A stretch of 64,000 nucleotides of DNA from the NCBI RefSeq assembly GCF_000708715.2, contig NZ_JENB01000002.1, forward strand, positions 186,001 to 250,000. The letters run 5' to 3'. The notes under the pieces were generated by a model. It was not told the origin of the DNA. It saw only the letters and a list, made by a program, of their open reading frames with translations, and made no database searches. Positions 45,921-54,552 of the stretch are shown here, in pieces. The stretch comes from Pseudomonas putida W15Oct28 (GTDB taxonomy: Bacteria > Pseudomonadota > Gammaproteobacteria > Pseudomonadales > Pseudomonadaceae). The stretch's first letter is position 1. The number at the start of each line of letters is the position of its first letter. Made by a program: the position numbers and the translations under genes.

Positions 45921-48269
45921 ATGCAACGATTTTTACGCAACAAAGTACCTCCCTCCATTTTCCGCGAAAAGCAATTCAGGAAGTCCAGAGAGCAACTGCT
46001 GGAGTTCTTCAGTCTGGACACTCAGGAGCGCTCTCAAACCCGTGTGCCCATGGAAGACCTGGAACTGAATCTGAACCAGGTCAGCCCTGTTTATGATGCG
46101 CTGGGACAAATGTTTCGATGGAAATGCGCATTTTGCGAAAGCAAGGATCATCCACTTCCCTACCGATTCCGACCAACGTCGTCTGCAACCTCTACGATGG
46201 GAGGGATTGACTCGCATCTCTACTATGTCTGGCTCGCCAATGCCTGGGAAAATATCTATCCCATCTGTCTGAAGTGTATTCCGCGTCAGCCTTCGTTCTT
46301 TCCGGTCAAGGGCAAACGTGCTCCGATTCCGAACCTTGAGCAATTGCGCCAGTATGCCGATGACAATCTCGGTTCATGGCGCTTCTCCACATACCGCGAG
46401 ACAGCCGTTTTGCTTGATCCGTGCGTTGATCAGCGTTTTGAAAAGCACTTTTTCCCCTCCGTTAATGGCGAGCTGCTGCCACTGTCTGAAGAGGGCGATA
46501 TCACAATCGCTAATTTTCGCCTGGACCGTCCAGAATTGAATGAACTGCGGGAAGCCAGACTTCGGCAGTACCGTGAAGAACTATTGGCGTCTGGTGAACA
46601 CCTGCCGCGATTACGCCAGGCTACCTTTCAGACCTATTTTGACTTCGCCGAACTTGAGTTCGGTGGCCTGTGGTACCTGCAATGCCGGCGAATTGCGCTG
46701 TACTTGTCACAAAGAGCTGGCCTGACAATGCCTACCGGCCGCTCCGGGGTGGCAAAGACACTGAAAACCCTGCTTTCAGTCGGGGACTATCAGCAGACGC
46801 GTGAACAATTGCAGGGGTGGATTGAAGAAACTGACTTCGGCCGTAAAACCTTGAACATACCGCCAACGGACTATGGCGTTCTGGGCACTGAGCCAGACCA
46901 GCAGAAGACACCTGTGCCGCTGGTTTACCCGTCCTTGCATTCCATCGAACTTCAGCATTTCAAGGCGATCGAGCACCTCGAATTGAATCTCGGCACACTC
47001 AGCGCCGAATCGCAGTTGAGCAATGAAACTCTACAGCCAGCACTGCTGATACTGGGTGAAAACGCCACCGGGAAAAGCTCGATTCTCGAAGCGATTGCGC
47101 TTGCGCTGAGCCATCCAGATACACCTGCCACCTTGAACCTGACACCTGCCTCCTTCGTACTTTCTCCAGCCCAACTGGGCTCGGATGACGTGGCCTCTAA
47201 AACCCTGGCACAGGTACGTTTGAGTTTCGACGAGGGGCAAGCCAAAGTCTTGAGGATTGATGACAACGTCTTTCGACCGGATGGACTGGATGATGTACCG
47301 CCGGTGTTCGCTTATGGCGCCTTTCGCCAATACCAGAAAAGATCTCCTCAGGCTCATGAAGCCAATCACGCGATCATCAACCTGTTCGAAACGGATCGCC
47401 TGCTGGCCAATCCGGAGCAATGGCTGCTCGGGCTGGAAGGCGAAGACTTCAATGACGTAGCCCGTGCATTGAAAATCATCATGTCTGTGGACGGCGACAT
47501 AAAAGTCATCGAAAAAGCGCCCGACGGTAAATCCTGCCTGATCGTGACGGTCCCCGCCGGTGTAGTGACCAGGACACCGCTCAATGATGTGTCCTCAGGC
47601 TACAGAACCATCCTGGCAATGGTGTGCGACATCATGCAACGGCTCATGGACCGTCGCGTCCATCCCCGTTTTCAAGGACTTGAGCATGCCCAGGCTGTGG
47701 TGTTAATCGACGAAGTCGAAGCGCACCTGCACCCGCGCTGGAAAATTCAGATCATGCATGTGTTGCGCAAGGCCTTGCCCAAGGTCACGTTCATCGCCAC
47801 CAGCCATGACCCCCTGTGTCTGCGCGGCATGCAGAAAGGAGAAGTCGTGGTCGTTCAACGTCGGTCCAAGGCTGGCGGGGCAAAAACTCAGTACGCCACG
47901 TGCATTGAGCAATTGAGTGATCTACCGGACTCCTCCCGGTTGACGATCGAGCAGTTGCTGACGTCCGATTTTTTCAATTTGATGTCAACTGATCAGCCGG
48001 AAATGGAGAAACAACTGGCCAGCGTGGCCGATCTATTGAGCAAGCGCAAAAACAGAGAGGTGTTGACCGCCCAAGAACAGCGGGTCATGGCCTATTTCGA
48101 AGATGAGGTCAACGACGCGCTTCCCGTTGGCACCAGTGAGGCCCAGCGTGTCGTTCAGGAGGCTGTCGCCGAATTTCTTCAGCGGCGAAAGAAGGAACCT
48201 TCCAGTGAGTGGGAAACGATACGTGTGGAAACCAAGACCAAAATACTGAATATCCTCAAGGACTTTTGA
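45921..48269 (+). CDS. PtuA-like ATPase with degenerate N-terminal HNH-like domain
   Basis: A 782-residue protein. Residues 66-125 form a treble-clef-like module with two CxxC pairs, C69-C72 (WKCAFCES) and C116-C119 (YPICLKC), spaced as in PtuB HNH nucleases. The catalytic E-H-Y-R-P segment reads Y-R-F-R-P here, with Arg82 in place of the His. The C-terminal half is an SMC-like ATPase: IELQHFKAIEHLELNL, Walker A LGENATGKSS (~379-387), signature VSSGYR (~555), Walker B VVLIDEVEAHLHP (~591-603), H-loop TSHDP. A separate HNH gene starts three bases downstream. The pair resembles Septu PtuAB, but this ATPase is longer. Confidence 0.7.
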   Translation: MQRFLRNKVPPSIFREKQFRKSREQLLEFFSLDTQERSQTRVPMEDLELNLNQVSPVYDALGQMFRWKCAFCESKDHPLPYRFRPTSSATSTMGGIDSHLYYVWLANAWENIYPICLKCIPRQPSFFPVKGKRAPIPNLEQLRQYADDNLGSWRFSTYRETAVLLDPCVDQRFEKHFFPSVNGELLPLSEEGDITIANFRLDRPELNELREARLRQYREELLASGEHLPRLRQATFQTYFDFAELEFGGLWYLQCRRIALYLSQRAGLTMPTGRSGVAKTLKTLLSVGDYQQTREQLQGWIEETDFGRKTLNIPPTDYGVLGTEPDQQKTPVPLVYPSLHSIELQHFKAIEHLELNLGTLSAESQLSNETLQPALLILGENATGKSSILEAIALALSHPDTPATLNLTPASFVLSPAQLGSDDVASKTLAQVRLSFDEGQAKVLRIDDNVFRPDGLDDVPPVFAYGAFRQYQKRSPQAHEANHAIINLFETDRLLANPEQWLLGLEGEDFNDVARALKIIMSVDGDIKVIEKAPDGKSCLIVTVPAGVVTRTPLNDVSSGYRTILAMVCDIMQRLMDRRVHPRFQGLEHAQAVVLIDEVEAHLHPRWKIQIMHVLRKALPKVTFIATSHDPLCLRGMQKGEVVVVQRRSKAGGAKTQYATCIEQLSDLPDSSRLTIEQLLTSDFFNLMSTDQPEMEKQLASVADLLSKRKNREVLTAQEQRVMAYFEDEVNDALPVGTSEAQRVVQEAVAEFLQRRKKEPSSEWETIRVETKTKILNILKDF

Positions 48270-48272
48270 ACC

Positions 48273-49373
48273 GTGCGCTTCGTTAACCGATCCCTCGTGA
48301 AAAAGCCCCTGGCGATGTTGCCGAGAAAGACCACAGTCAGTGCCGCGGATCAGGAACTCACTGATTTAACCGCCTATTTCAAAGAAAAAACGGCTGCACT
48401 TGAGACCTTGGCGCGCGCCAGAGCCACGCTGGCGGCCGATGATCCGGTTGTGATTGAAGCCGCAAAGGCAGTGGACTCCTTGAAAAAACCCCTTTTCAAG
48501 ACCTATCGCAAAAATTCGGTCAAAACCCAGTTGTTAGCGCTGTTTCATGGCAAGTGCGCGTATTGCGAAACGTTCTACCCTGCCGTGGCCCCGGTTGACG
48601 TAGAGCATTACAGGCCGAAGGGGGGCGTAAATGATACTGACCATACGGGGTATTGGTGGCTGGCGATGGATTGGGAAAACCTGCTTCCCAGCTGTATCCA
48701 TTGCAACCGACTGAACGAACACATCACACCGGTGCTCTCGACCCAATTGGTTGAACTGCGCAGTGACCACTTAGGCTTCAGCAAGCAACGCAGGGTCACT
48801 ACAGGCAAAGGCAACCATTTTCCAATCCTGGGGCCGCGCGCGACACAGGACTCGAGGGACTGTTCAACGGAATACGCGTTGTTACTCAATCCCTGCCGGG
48901 ATGATCCACAAGAGCATTTAGCCTTCCATGTCGACTGCGAAAAGCTCATTGGGTTGGTGTTACCAAAACCACACGATGGCGCGGGGCTACCTGAAGTCAT
49001 TCCAACCCAAGATCTACTCCCGGAATTCAAAGGTGAAATTGATAAGGCGCTTGAAGACAAGCTCAGTCTTCGTGGCGCGGTATCGATCCATACCTACGGA
49101 CTGAACCGTTTGGGGTTGGTCCAGGATCGCACGCGAGTACTGCGCCAACTCGCCTTTATGGAGGAGTCAGTAAAGGATCTTTGCGCGATGATTCTGAAAC
49201 TCGAAGTGTGCAGGAATGCTCCGTGCGCGGATGAAAACAAGCGCATCATAAACCGAATGGAGGCATTGATAGACCGTACGGTGCGACATATGAAAGAGAT
49301 GGCCAAGCCTCAAGCACCCTACTCGACGATGGTTCGCGAATATCTGGCTGGTTTCGAGAAGCGCCTCGTCTGA
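48273..49373 (+). CDS. ptuB: PtuB-like HNH endonuclease
   Basis: A 366-residue HNH nuclease with intact motifs: GKCAYCET (C95, C98), VDVEHYRPKGGV (E111-H112), and WENLLPSCIHCNRLN (C141, C144, N145). This WWLAMDWENLLPSC form is the TIGR02646/PtuB type. GTG at 48273, three bases after the ATPase stop with AAGGA upstream. Septu pairs an ATPase that holds the HNH nuclease inactive until nucleotide depletion during infection. The C-terminal region (about 230-366) is helical. Confidence 0.75.
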   Translation: MRFVNRSLVKKPLAMLPRKTTVSAADQELTDLTAYFKEKTAALETLARARATLAADDPVVIEAAKAVDSLKKPLFKTYRKNSVKTQLLALFHGKCAYCETFYPAVAPVDVEHYRPKGGVNDTDHTGYWWLAMDWENLLPSCIHCNRLNEHITPVLSTQLVELRSDHLGFSKQRRVTTGKGNHFPILGPRATQDSRDCSTEYALLLNPCRDDPQEHLAFHVDCEKLIGLVLPKPHDGAGLPEVIPTQDLLPEFKGEIDKALEDKLSLRGAVSIHTYGLNRLGLVQDRTRVLRQLAFMEESVKDLCAMILKLEVCRNAPCADENKRIINRMEALIDRTVRHMKEMAKPQAPYSTMVREYLAGFEKRLV

Positions 49374-49491
49374 TCAAAGCTTACCTGGCAGGCCGTCCAT
49401 TCGCTTTCAACGCAGGTGTTCGATCCTTGCTGGCAACCCAACACAGTTTTGTCATCAAACCAATTGATAGCACCCTAACGAAAGGTGCATG

Positions 49492-49735
49492 CTAGGCTCT
49501 GTACGAAAAGAGATGCCGCAAACACCGCATGGAAAAAGCCAGTGAGACCATGGCCGGATAGCTTTTCGCGAGCTTGTCGAAGCGTGTCACGATCCTGCGG
49601 TTCTCTTTCAGCCAGCCAAACATGCGCTCGATGATGTCGAATTGACCCAGTGGGTGACGGCACGCTGAAGCCCTTGTGGTACTCAGCGCAGTGACTCGGT
49701 ACTTTCAGGGCATCGCCCACCACGGCATTTTTCAT
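49492..49735 (-). mobile_element. IS5-family transposase remnant (3' end)
   Basis: On the minus strand, 49644-49492 encodes IIERMFGWLKENRRIVTRFD then KLAKSYPAMVSLAFSMRCLRH and LFSYRA-stop, the C-terminus of the IS427-like group of IS5-family DDE transposases, including the Glu of the DDE triad. GGCTCTGTACGAAAAG next to the stop looks like the terminal inverted repeat. The rest of the transposase is missing or frameshifted before about 49735. Confidence 0.75.
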
Positions 49736-50072
49736 GATGATCTCGAGGGCATGTGCGACAGACTCGTGCAGCCTCTTGGGGTTAAGTTAATCGTGCAATC
49801 GAAAGGATCGTTGAAGCTGGCAGAGCTGGACTGAATCGTCCCTGGTTTCGTAGAAACCTCCAAGACCAGCAAACCAATTACGCGGATGCAAATATTGAGT
49901 CGAACACAGCCGATCGGAGTTGCTGCTCTCGAGCGAGAGCGGATTAGCGTGTCCTTGATGAGCCCTGCAACCAACCTCCAGATCCAATGAGGAGTTACAC
50001 CGAAAGCCAGTCACTGCCATACTGGAGTCCGTGAGAAATCGCCGCTCGCGAGCGCTCTCGCACCCTGTGTAA
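49736..50072. other. Non-coding stretch at the right end of the island
   Basis: About 340 bases between the IS remnant and the right-end repeats. Short frames on both strands show no recognisable protein. Confidence 0.4.
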
Positions 50073-50095
50073 CTGGGGGCAAAACTGGGGGCATC
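50073..50095 (+). repeat. Tandem CTGGGGGCA motifs near the right island end
   Basis: CTGGGGGCA (50073-50081) and CTGGGGGCATC (50085-50095) repeat in tandem 47 bases before the right att-like site. The same GGGGGCAT core occurs twice just inside the left end. They are candidate arm-type recombinase binding sites. Confidence 0.45.
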
Positions 50096-50141
50096 ATTAG
50101 TTTTTTATGACCTGAAACTACCGTCCTAGAGCCTAGTCAAA

Positions 50142-50171
50142 ATGTTCTTCGGGGATCCGGATAGTCTCTAA
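50142..50171 (+). repeat. Right att-like site: diverged LysR 3' end
   Basis: Thirty bases encoding MFFGDPDSL-stop, against MFFGDPESL-stop at the end of the LysR gene. Of seven differences all fall at third codon positions, so this is a homologous gene end from a related allele, not chance. Upstream codons are unrelated apart from conservative matches (LVK against RIQ). Confidence 0.75.
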
Positions 50172-50267
50172 CTGATCGTGTCTGCGGAAATTGCGTAATT
50201 CACCCTGAGGCGCTTTCGAGTCTCCACCCTGTCGATTCTGAACCAGGAAAAAGCTGAGATTGACGAC

Positions 50268-50285
50268 GTAAGGATTTTTCCTTAC
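50268..50285. promoter_or_regulatory. Palindrome upstream of prlF, candidate operator
   Basis: GTAAGGA-TTTT-TCCTTAC is a perfect inverted repeat 30 bases before the antitoxin start. AbrB-fold antitoxins usually autoregulate by binding palindromes in this position, so this is a likely PrlF site. Confidence 0.5.
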
Positions 50286-50315
50286 CATCCAACTCTAGCA
50301 TCCGGGAGAACATTC

Positions 50316-50633
50316 ATGCCTGCCATCCACGAAATCGCCACGCTGACTTCGAAAGGCCAAGTCACTCTACCGAAATCTATCCGCCAATTACTGGGCCTGA
50401 ATGCAGGGACCAAGATCGCCTTCGACGTGCGAGGAAATGAAGTCGTGGTCAGCGTAGTGGAGGCCGATCACAAAGACCCCGCCATCGGTGCGTTTCTGGA
50501 CCTGCTGGAGGCTGATATCCGAGGCGGCCGCAACCTCAACACTCTGCCGGAAGACTTGGCGCAAACCATGCTCGCCAACGTAAACCACTCCGTAAACCTG
50601 GACGAAGATATTGATGGTGAGGTCGCGATCTGA
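50316..50633 (+). CDS. prlF: PrlF-like AbrB-fold antitoxin
   Basis: A 105-residue protein with an N-terminal SpoVT/AbrB swapped-hairpin domain (ATLTSKGQVTLPKSIRQLLG, residues 8-27) and an acidic C-terminal tail (NLDEDIDGEVAI) expected to neutralise the toxin. PrlF partners YhaV in a type II toxin-antitoxin system. Its stop overlaps the toxin start as TGATG. Confidence 0.9.
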   Translation: MPAIHEIATLTSKGQVTLPKSIRQLLGLNAGTKIAFDVRGNEVVVSVVEADHKDPAIGAFLDLLEADIRGGRNLNTLPEDLAQTMLANVNHSVNLDEDIDGEVAI

Positions 50634-51094
50634 TGCTGCGACATGGCTGGACACTGTTGTTCCATGAAGGTGTGACTTTACAGCTACGCAAATTGCAAGA
50701 AGCCGCCGCCCGAGCTGAGCAGCACGATCCGCAAGGTTTTGAAAGCAACGCCAACGTTAAGCTGTTTCGGGCATTGAGCCACCTGATCATGGAAGCTGTA
50801 CCAGCCGACCCGGGCCGTGATGAGTTCCGCCAAGGCAACACGCTAGGCACGGCCTACCGACATTGGCGGCGGGCAAAAATCGGCAGGCGCTTTCGGCTGT
50901 TCTTTCGCTACGACTCAAGATCCAAGGTCATCGTCTATGCATGGATCAACGACGAAAATACCCTACGGTCCGCAGGCAGCAAATCCGATCCATACGCCGT
51001 ATTTGAGAAGATGCTGGGCCGCGGCAACCCTCCTGATGACTGGGATGCGCTGATTGCTGCGACGCGTAGCGACTGGGACGAACCCAAAGCATGA
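50633..51094 (+). CDS. yhaV: YhaV-like toxin ribonuclease
   Basis: A 153-residue toxin of the RelE-like YhaV family: HGWTLLFHEGVTLQLRKL at the N-terminus, GTAYRHWRRAKIGRRFRLFFRYD with the basic residues for RNA binding, and VIVYAWINDENTLRSAGSKSDPY. YhaV cleaves mRNA in association with translation. Translationally coupled to prlF. The pair sits 145 bases outside the right att-like site. Confidence 0.9.
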   Translation: MLRHGWTLLFHEGVTLQLRKLQEAAARAEQHDPQGFESNANVKLFRALSHLIMEAVPADPGRDEFRQGNTLGTAYRHWRRAKIGRRFRLFFRYDSRSKVIVYAWINDENTLRSAGSKSDPYAVFEKMLGRGNPPDDWDALIAATRSDWDEPKA

Positions 51095-51176
51095 GCGCCG
51101 AGCCTTCTCGACCTTTTTCAGCACGTTGGGAACCGTTGATCGCTATAGCGCTACACCTGCTATCGCACGGTCCCTC

Positions 51177-52640
51177 TTAACAGCCTGCCGCCCGCTGCTG
51201 TCCCCTCGCCAACATCAGCAACAAAATACCGACCAGCACCGCTGCTATCAAGTTGTAGAGCATGCCCGTAACGAAAGCCGACGCGTAGTGATCTGCCTGC
51301 ACTCCCCCGCCAGCATCCGCGACAAGCGCCTTGTTGAACAGGATGCCCACTACCCCTACTCCCAGCGCCGCCCCCACCTGCTGGACAGTCGAGATCACAC
51401 CCGACGCCATGCCCGCCTGGGCTTCATCGACAAAACCCAATACCAGGTTCAGCAGTGGCGTCATGATCAAACCCTGACCGGCGCCGAGCACCACCAGCAC
51501 GGGAATCAACCCCGTGGGCATCAGGGCCGCACCCGCCATCCAGACCTGCGCAATCAGTAGCCCGATCGACACGGCATACACCATCGCACCTGCGACGATG
51601 GCGCTCGCTCCCCATCTCGCCACCAGCCTCGGCGCGACAAGCGACGCCAGCACGAAGCCCACGCTGCATGGCGCGAAAATGCCACCCGCGGTGAGAGGAT
51701 CAAGCCCCAGCCCGGTCTGCACCAACAAGGTGAAGCACAAAAAGAACGAACTGGACGTGGAATAAACCAGAAACACCAGCAATGCGCCCAGCGCGAAGTG
51801 ACGCTGAGCCAGCAAGCGCATATCCACCAGTGGCAATCCGCCCTCCGCTCTTCGCTGCTCCTGCTGCCGATGGAAAAGCACCAGCAGTACTGCCGCCAGG
51901 CCAAACGACCCTAGACTCCAGGCTGGCCAGCCTAGCGCCGGTCCTTCGATCAACGGCACCAACAGCAGCACCAGGCCGGTGGTGACCAACCCTACACCCG
52001 TCCAGTCCAGGGTTGGTCGCTGTGGTGCGCGCGACTCAGGGATATAACGTGCCGCAGCGATGGCCAACAGGCCGATAGGCACGTTGATAAGGAAGATGCT
52101 ACGCCACCCCAGGCTGAACACGTCGGCATGAACCAAACCTCCCCCCAGCACCTGGCCTGCGATGGCGGCCAGTCCTAATGTCATGCCCAGTAGACCAAAG
52201 GCACGACGGCTATCGCCGTCGTGGAAATTGACACGGATAGAGGCATAGACCTGCGGGAACAGCAAGGCCGCCGCCAGCCCCTGTAATACCCGCGCACCCA
52301 TCAGAAAGCCGGCAGTGGGAGCCAGCCCGCACAGCAGGGAGGCGAAGGTGAAGCCGGCCATGCCGATCACGAAGAGGCGGCGGCGCCCGAACAGGTCGCC
52401 CATACGGCCACCGGTAATCAACAAGACGCCAAAGGCAAGTTCATAACCGGCAACGATGAAGCCAATCTGTGCGAAGCTGGCCGCCAAGCCTGCTTGCATG
52501 CTGGGGATGGCCACATTGACCACGAACAGGTCGAAGATCGTCACGAAGCCCGCCAACAGCAGCACGGACAAACCGAGCCAGGGCGGGCCGTCGAGGGTGC
52601 GCGGCGCAGGCAGCACCGAGGGGTGGGTGTTTGAGTTCAT
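51177..52640 (-). CDS. DHA2/EmrB-type MFS drug exporter (14 TMS)
   Basis: A 487-residue transporter with about 14 membrane segments. Motif A is GGRMGDLFGRRRLFVIGM, motif C-like GLAAIAGQVLGGGLV and the helix 1 motif FVTIFDLFVVNVAIPSM fits DHA2 drug:proton antiporters. ATG at 52640 is preferred over 52649 because AAGG then sits at proper distance. Divergent from an XRE regulator that probably controls it. Confidence 0.85.
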   Translation of the reverse strand: MNSNTHPSVLPAPRTLDGPPWLGLSVLLLAGFVTIFDLFVVNVAIPSMQAGLAASFAQIGFIVAGYELAFGVLLITGGRMGDLFGRRRLFVIGMAGFTFASLLCGLAPTAGFLMGARVLQGLAAALLFPQVYASIRVNFHDGDSRRAFGLLGMTLGLAAIAGQVLGGGLVHADVFSLGWRSIFLINVPIGLLAIAAARYIPESRAPQRPTLDWTGVGLVTTGLVLLLVPLIEGPALGWPAWSLGSFGLAAVLLVLFHRQQEQRRAEGGLPLVDMRLLAQRHFALGALLVFLVYSTSSSFFLCFTLLVQTGLGLDPLTAGGIFAPCSVGFVLASLVAPRLVARWGASAIVAGAMVYAVSIGLLIAQVWMAGAALMPTGLIPVLVVLGAGQGLIMTPLLNLVLGFVDEAQAGMASGVISTVQQVGAALGVGVVGILFNKALVADAGGGVQADHYASAFVTGMLYNLIAAVLVGILLLMLARGQQRAAGC

Positions 52641-52739
52641 CTTGCGCATCCTTGGGAAGAGACGTCAGCATTCTCAAACCACCTTTAAGCAATTACAATT
52701 TAACCACTTATGCTATTACTCAAAGTAACGAGATAAACG

Positions 52740-53534
52740 ATGCGAACCTTGGCACGTACACGCGTCGATCTGGCGGCATTCCTGCTGGCGCACCGCCAGC
52801 GACTATCACCCGTCGATGTGGGGCTGCCCAGTGGTGGTCGCCGCCGCACGCCAGGGCTGCGACGTGAAGAAGTCGCCGCACTGGCAGGTGTCGGATTGAC
52901 CTGGTACACGTGGCTGGAACAGGGCCGTGATATAGGGGTTTCGGCTGCTTTTCTGGACAACCTTGCGCGGGTACTCAAGCTCGATGCCGCAGAACGACGC
53001 CACTTGTTCCTGTTGGCTCACGAACGGCCGCCTGCCGAGCCAGGCAAAACCTGGTGCGTGCTACCACCACTGGTGCGGCGCCTGATGCACGACTTGCCGC
53101 ACCCCGCCTTTGTACTGAACCTGCGCTGGGATGTACTGGGCTTCAATGCGCTGGCGGATCAGCTGTTCAACTTTGGCTCGCACACACCCGAGCGACGCAA
53201 TTTACTCTGGCTGCTGTTTACCGATTCAGTTCTGCGCGAACAATTGTGTACCTGGGATGAACAGGCGCCGCAGATGTTGTCGGCCTTCCGGCGCGACTTC
53301 GCCCGCGCCCCGCAAGATGCGGACATCCATGAACTGGTGGCAGAGCTGGAGCGCGTCTCACCGGAGTTCAAGATCTGGTGGCGCAGGCACGATGTGCATG
53401 CCCCCTCTGCGGGCATGCACAAGCTGACGATTGACGGCAAGATCGAGCAGTTCGAACACACCTCGCTGACCATCGACGAAGACCGCCACCTACGTTTGGT
53501 GGTGTATGCCAAGTTACAAAATGAGTCGCCATAG
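52740..53534 (+). CDS. XRE-family regulator with MmyB-like ligand domain
   Basis: A 264-residue regulator: N-terminal helix-turn-helix (about 34-85, GLRREEVAALAGVGLTWYTWLEQGRD) and a C-terminal MmyB-like, PAS-type domain (about 105-260, NLRWDVLGFNALADQLFNF). The family responds to small lipophilic ligands and usually represses an adjacent gene. The ~100-base divergent gap with the exporter is the likely operator. Confidence 0.85.
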   Translation: MRTLARTRVDLAAFLLAHRQRLSPVDVGLPSGGRRRTPGLRREEVAALAGVGLTWYTWLEQGRDIGVSAAFLDNLARVLKLDAAERRHLFLLAHERPPAEPGKTWCVLPPLVRRLMHDLPHPAFVLNLRWDVLGFNALADQLFNFGSHTPERRNLLWLLFTDSVLREQLCTWDEQAPQMLSAFRRDFARAPQDADIHELVAELERVSPEFKIWWRRHDVHAPSAGMHKLTIDGKIEQFEHTSLTIDEDRHLRLVVYAKLQNESP

Positions 53535-53629
53535 ACGGTCGAAGCAATGCGCCTTCCGTCGCTCAGCAGGCACCCTCCCGCGAGCGGCAGGCCGAACATT
53601 AGGTGAACAACCCTGAAAGGAGTTTCACC

Positions 53630-53980
53630 ATGACACCAACAAAACCCTCTACGTTTGTGCTCGCACTGTGCCTGGGCTTCGCTGCACCGCTTGCCTTGGC
53701 TGCCACAGACCTGAACGATCAGCACGCACCGGGCGTGCAACCGCACGACAATGGTCAAATGAACGGCCAAGGCGGTGCCACGGGCTCAGGAACACCAGGC
53801 GATGGCATGGGTACGGGTAATGGCGGTACTGATGACAATGGGACGGACAACACGGGCGGTGACGGTACCAACAGTGGTTCAGGCACCGGCAGCAATGGCT
53901 CTGGTGGCAGCGGTACCGGCTCGGGCAGTGGTAACGGTAACTCCTCGGGTAATGGATCCGGCGCAGGTTCCGGCAGTTAG
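53630..53980 (+). CDS. Small exported Gly/Ser/Asn/Thr-rich protein
   Basis: A 116-residue protein starting at ATG 53630 with a good AAAGGAG. It has a signal peptide (about 1-25, ending PLALAA) and then a low-complexity tail of G, S, N, T and D, including GTGSNGSGGSGTGSGSGNGN. No domain is recognisable. Secretion to the periplasm or surface is inferred from the signal. Confidence 0.65.
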   Translation: MTPTKPSTFVLALCLGFAAPLALAATDLNDQHAPGVQPHDNGQMNGQGGATGSGTPGDGMGTGNGGTDDNGTDNTGGDGTNSGSGTGSNGSGGSGTGSGSGNGNSSGNGSGAGSGS

Positions 53981-54027
53981 CTGAAATGGTCGATGGCAAT
54001 GGACCACTTGGCCTGCTTGCCGCGCAC

Positions 54028-54552
54028 TCAGCGCCAATGCGTCATCAACGCACCCCGAATGCCGCCGACCGGGTCTTGCTGAGGGAGCGGTACTTTGGCG
54101 ATGCGCGCAACGGCACGCTGGTGCACTGCCCTGCCGGGCCGCTGGATGTCGTAGTCTTCCTGCCCGTAGGGATAGGCGCCGACCACCAGAAACTCATCGC
54201 TGCACTCGATGCAGCGATGGCCGGTACCTGCTGGCAGCACCAGCACATCGCCCCGCTCCACGCTAACGCTCTGCCCTGATTCCCCGCCAAGCGTCAATCG
54301 CGCCTGCCCACAGGCAATGCCCAGCGCCTCATGAGCGTTAGGGTGAAAGTGGTGATAATCGAAGATTCCGTCGCGCCACAGCGGGGTCCATTGGTGAGCC
54401 GCAAACAGCGCTTCGAATGCGCTGGCATTGTCCGCCGCCGGATCAACCTTCAACCGGTAGAACAGTACGGGAAAACGGCTGTTCGGCGTGGCGCCGTCGT
54501 CTTCGAAATACAAGGCCTGCACGCTGGCATCTTGTGTATTCATGAGCGTCAT
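54028..54552 (-). CDS. Cupin-domain protein
   Basis: A 174-residue single-domain cupin. FDYHHFHPNAHEALGIACG supplies the first metal-binding motif (H-x-H...E) and GDVLVLPAGTGHRCIE the second. A FYRLKVDPAADN segment and a C-terminal VPLPQQDPVGG tail fit the YjlB-like group. ATG at 54552 follows AGGG. Convergent with the small exported protein gene; function unknown. Confidence 0.75.
   Translation of the reverse strand: MTLMNTQDASVQALYFEDDGATPNSRFPVLFYRLKVDPAADNASAFEALFAAHQWTPLWRDGIFDYHHFHPNAHEALGIACGQARLTLGGESGQSVSVERGDVLVLPAGTGHRCIECSDEFLVVGAYPYGQEDYDIQRPGRAVHQRAVARIAKVPLPQQDPVGGIRGALMTHWR

Larger units (their letters stand above)
32637..50171. mobile_element. Genomic (defence) island inserted at a LysR 3' end
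   Basis: About 17.5 kb bounded by two copies of the LysR 3' end. Base composition falls noticeably compared with the flanks, gene content switches to nuclease, helicase and ATPase genes typical of phage defence, and fragments of a umuC-type polymerase gene and an IS5-family transposase are present. GGGGGCA motifs cluster just inside both ends. No integrase gene remains, so the element looks immobile or was moved by an enzyme in trans. Confidence 0.8.

Noticed and set aside
36793..49480. Exact 12-base repeat AGCACCCTAACG downstream of both the helicase (36793-36804) and PtuB-like (49469-49480) genes
   Set aside because: Twelve-base matches are expected many times by chance in 64 kb and no further similarity surrounds them.
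49732..50020. Two short minus-strand frames (about 80 codons each) near the island's right end
   Set aside because: No Shine-Dalgarno, no recognisable motif and overlapping alternatives; treated as non-coding.
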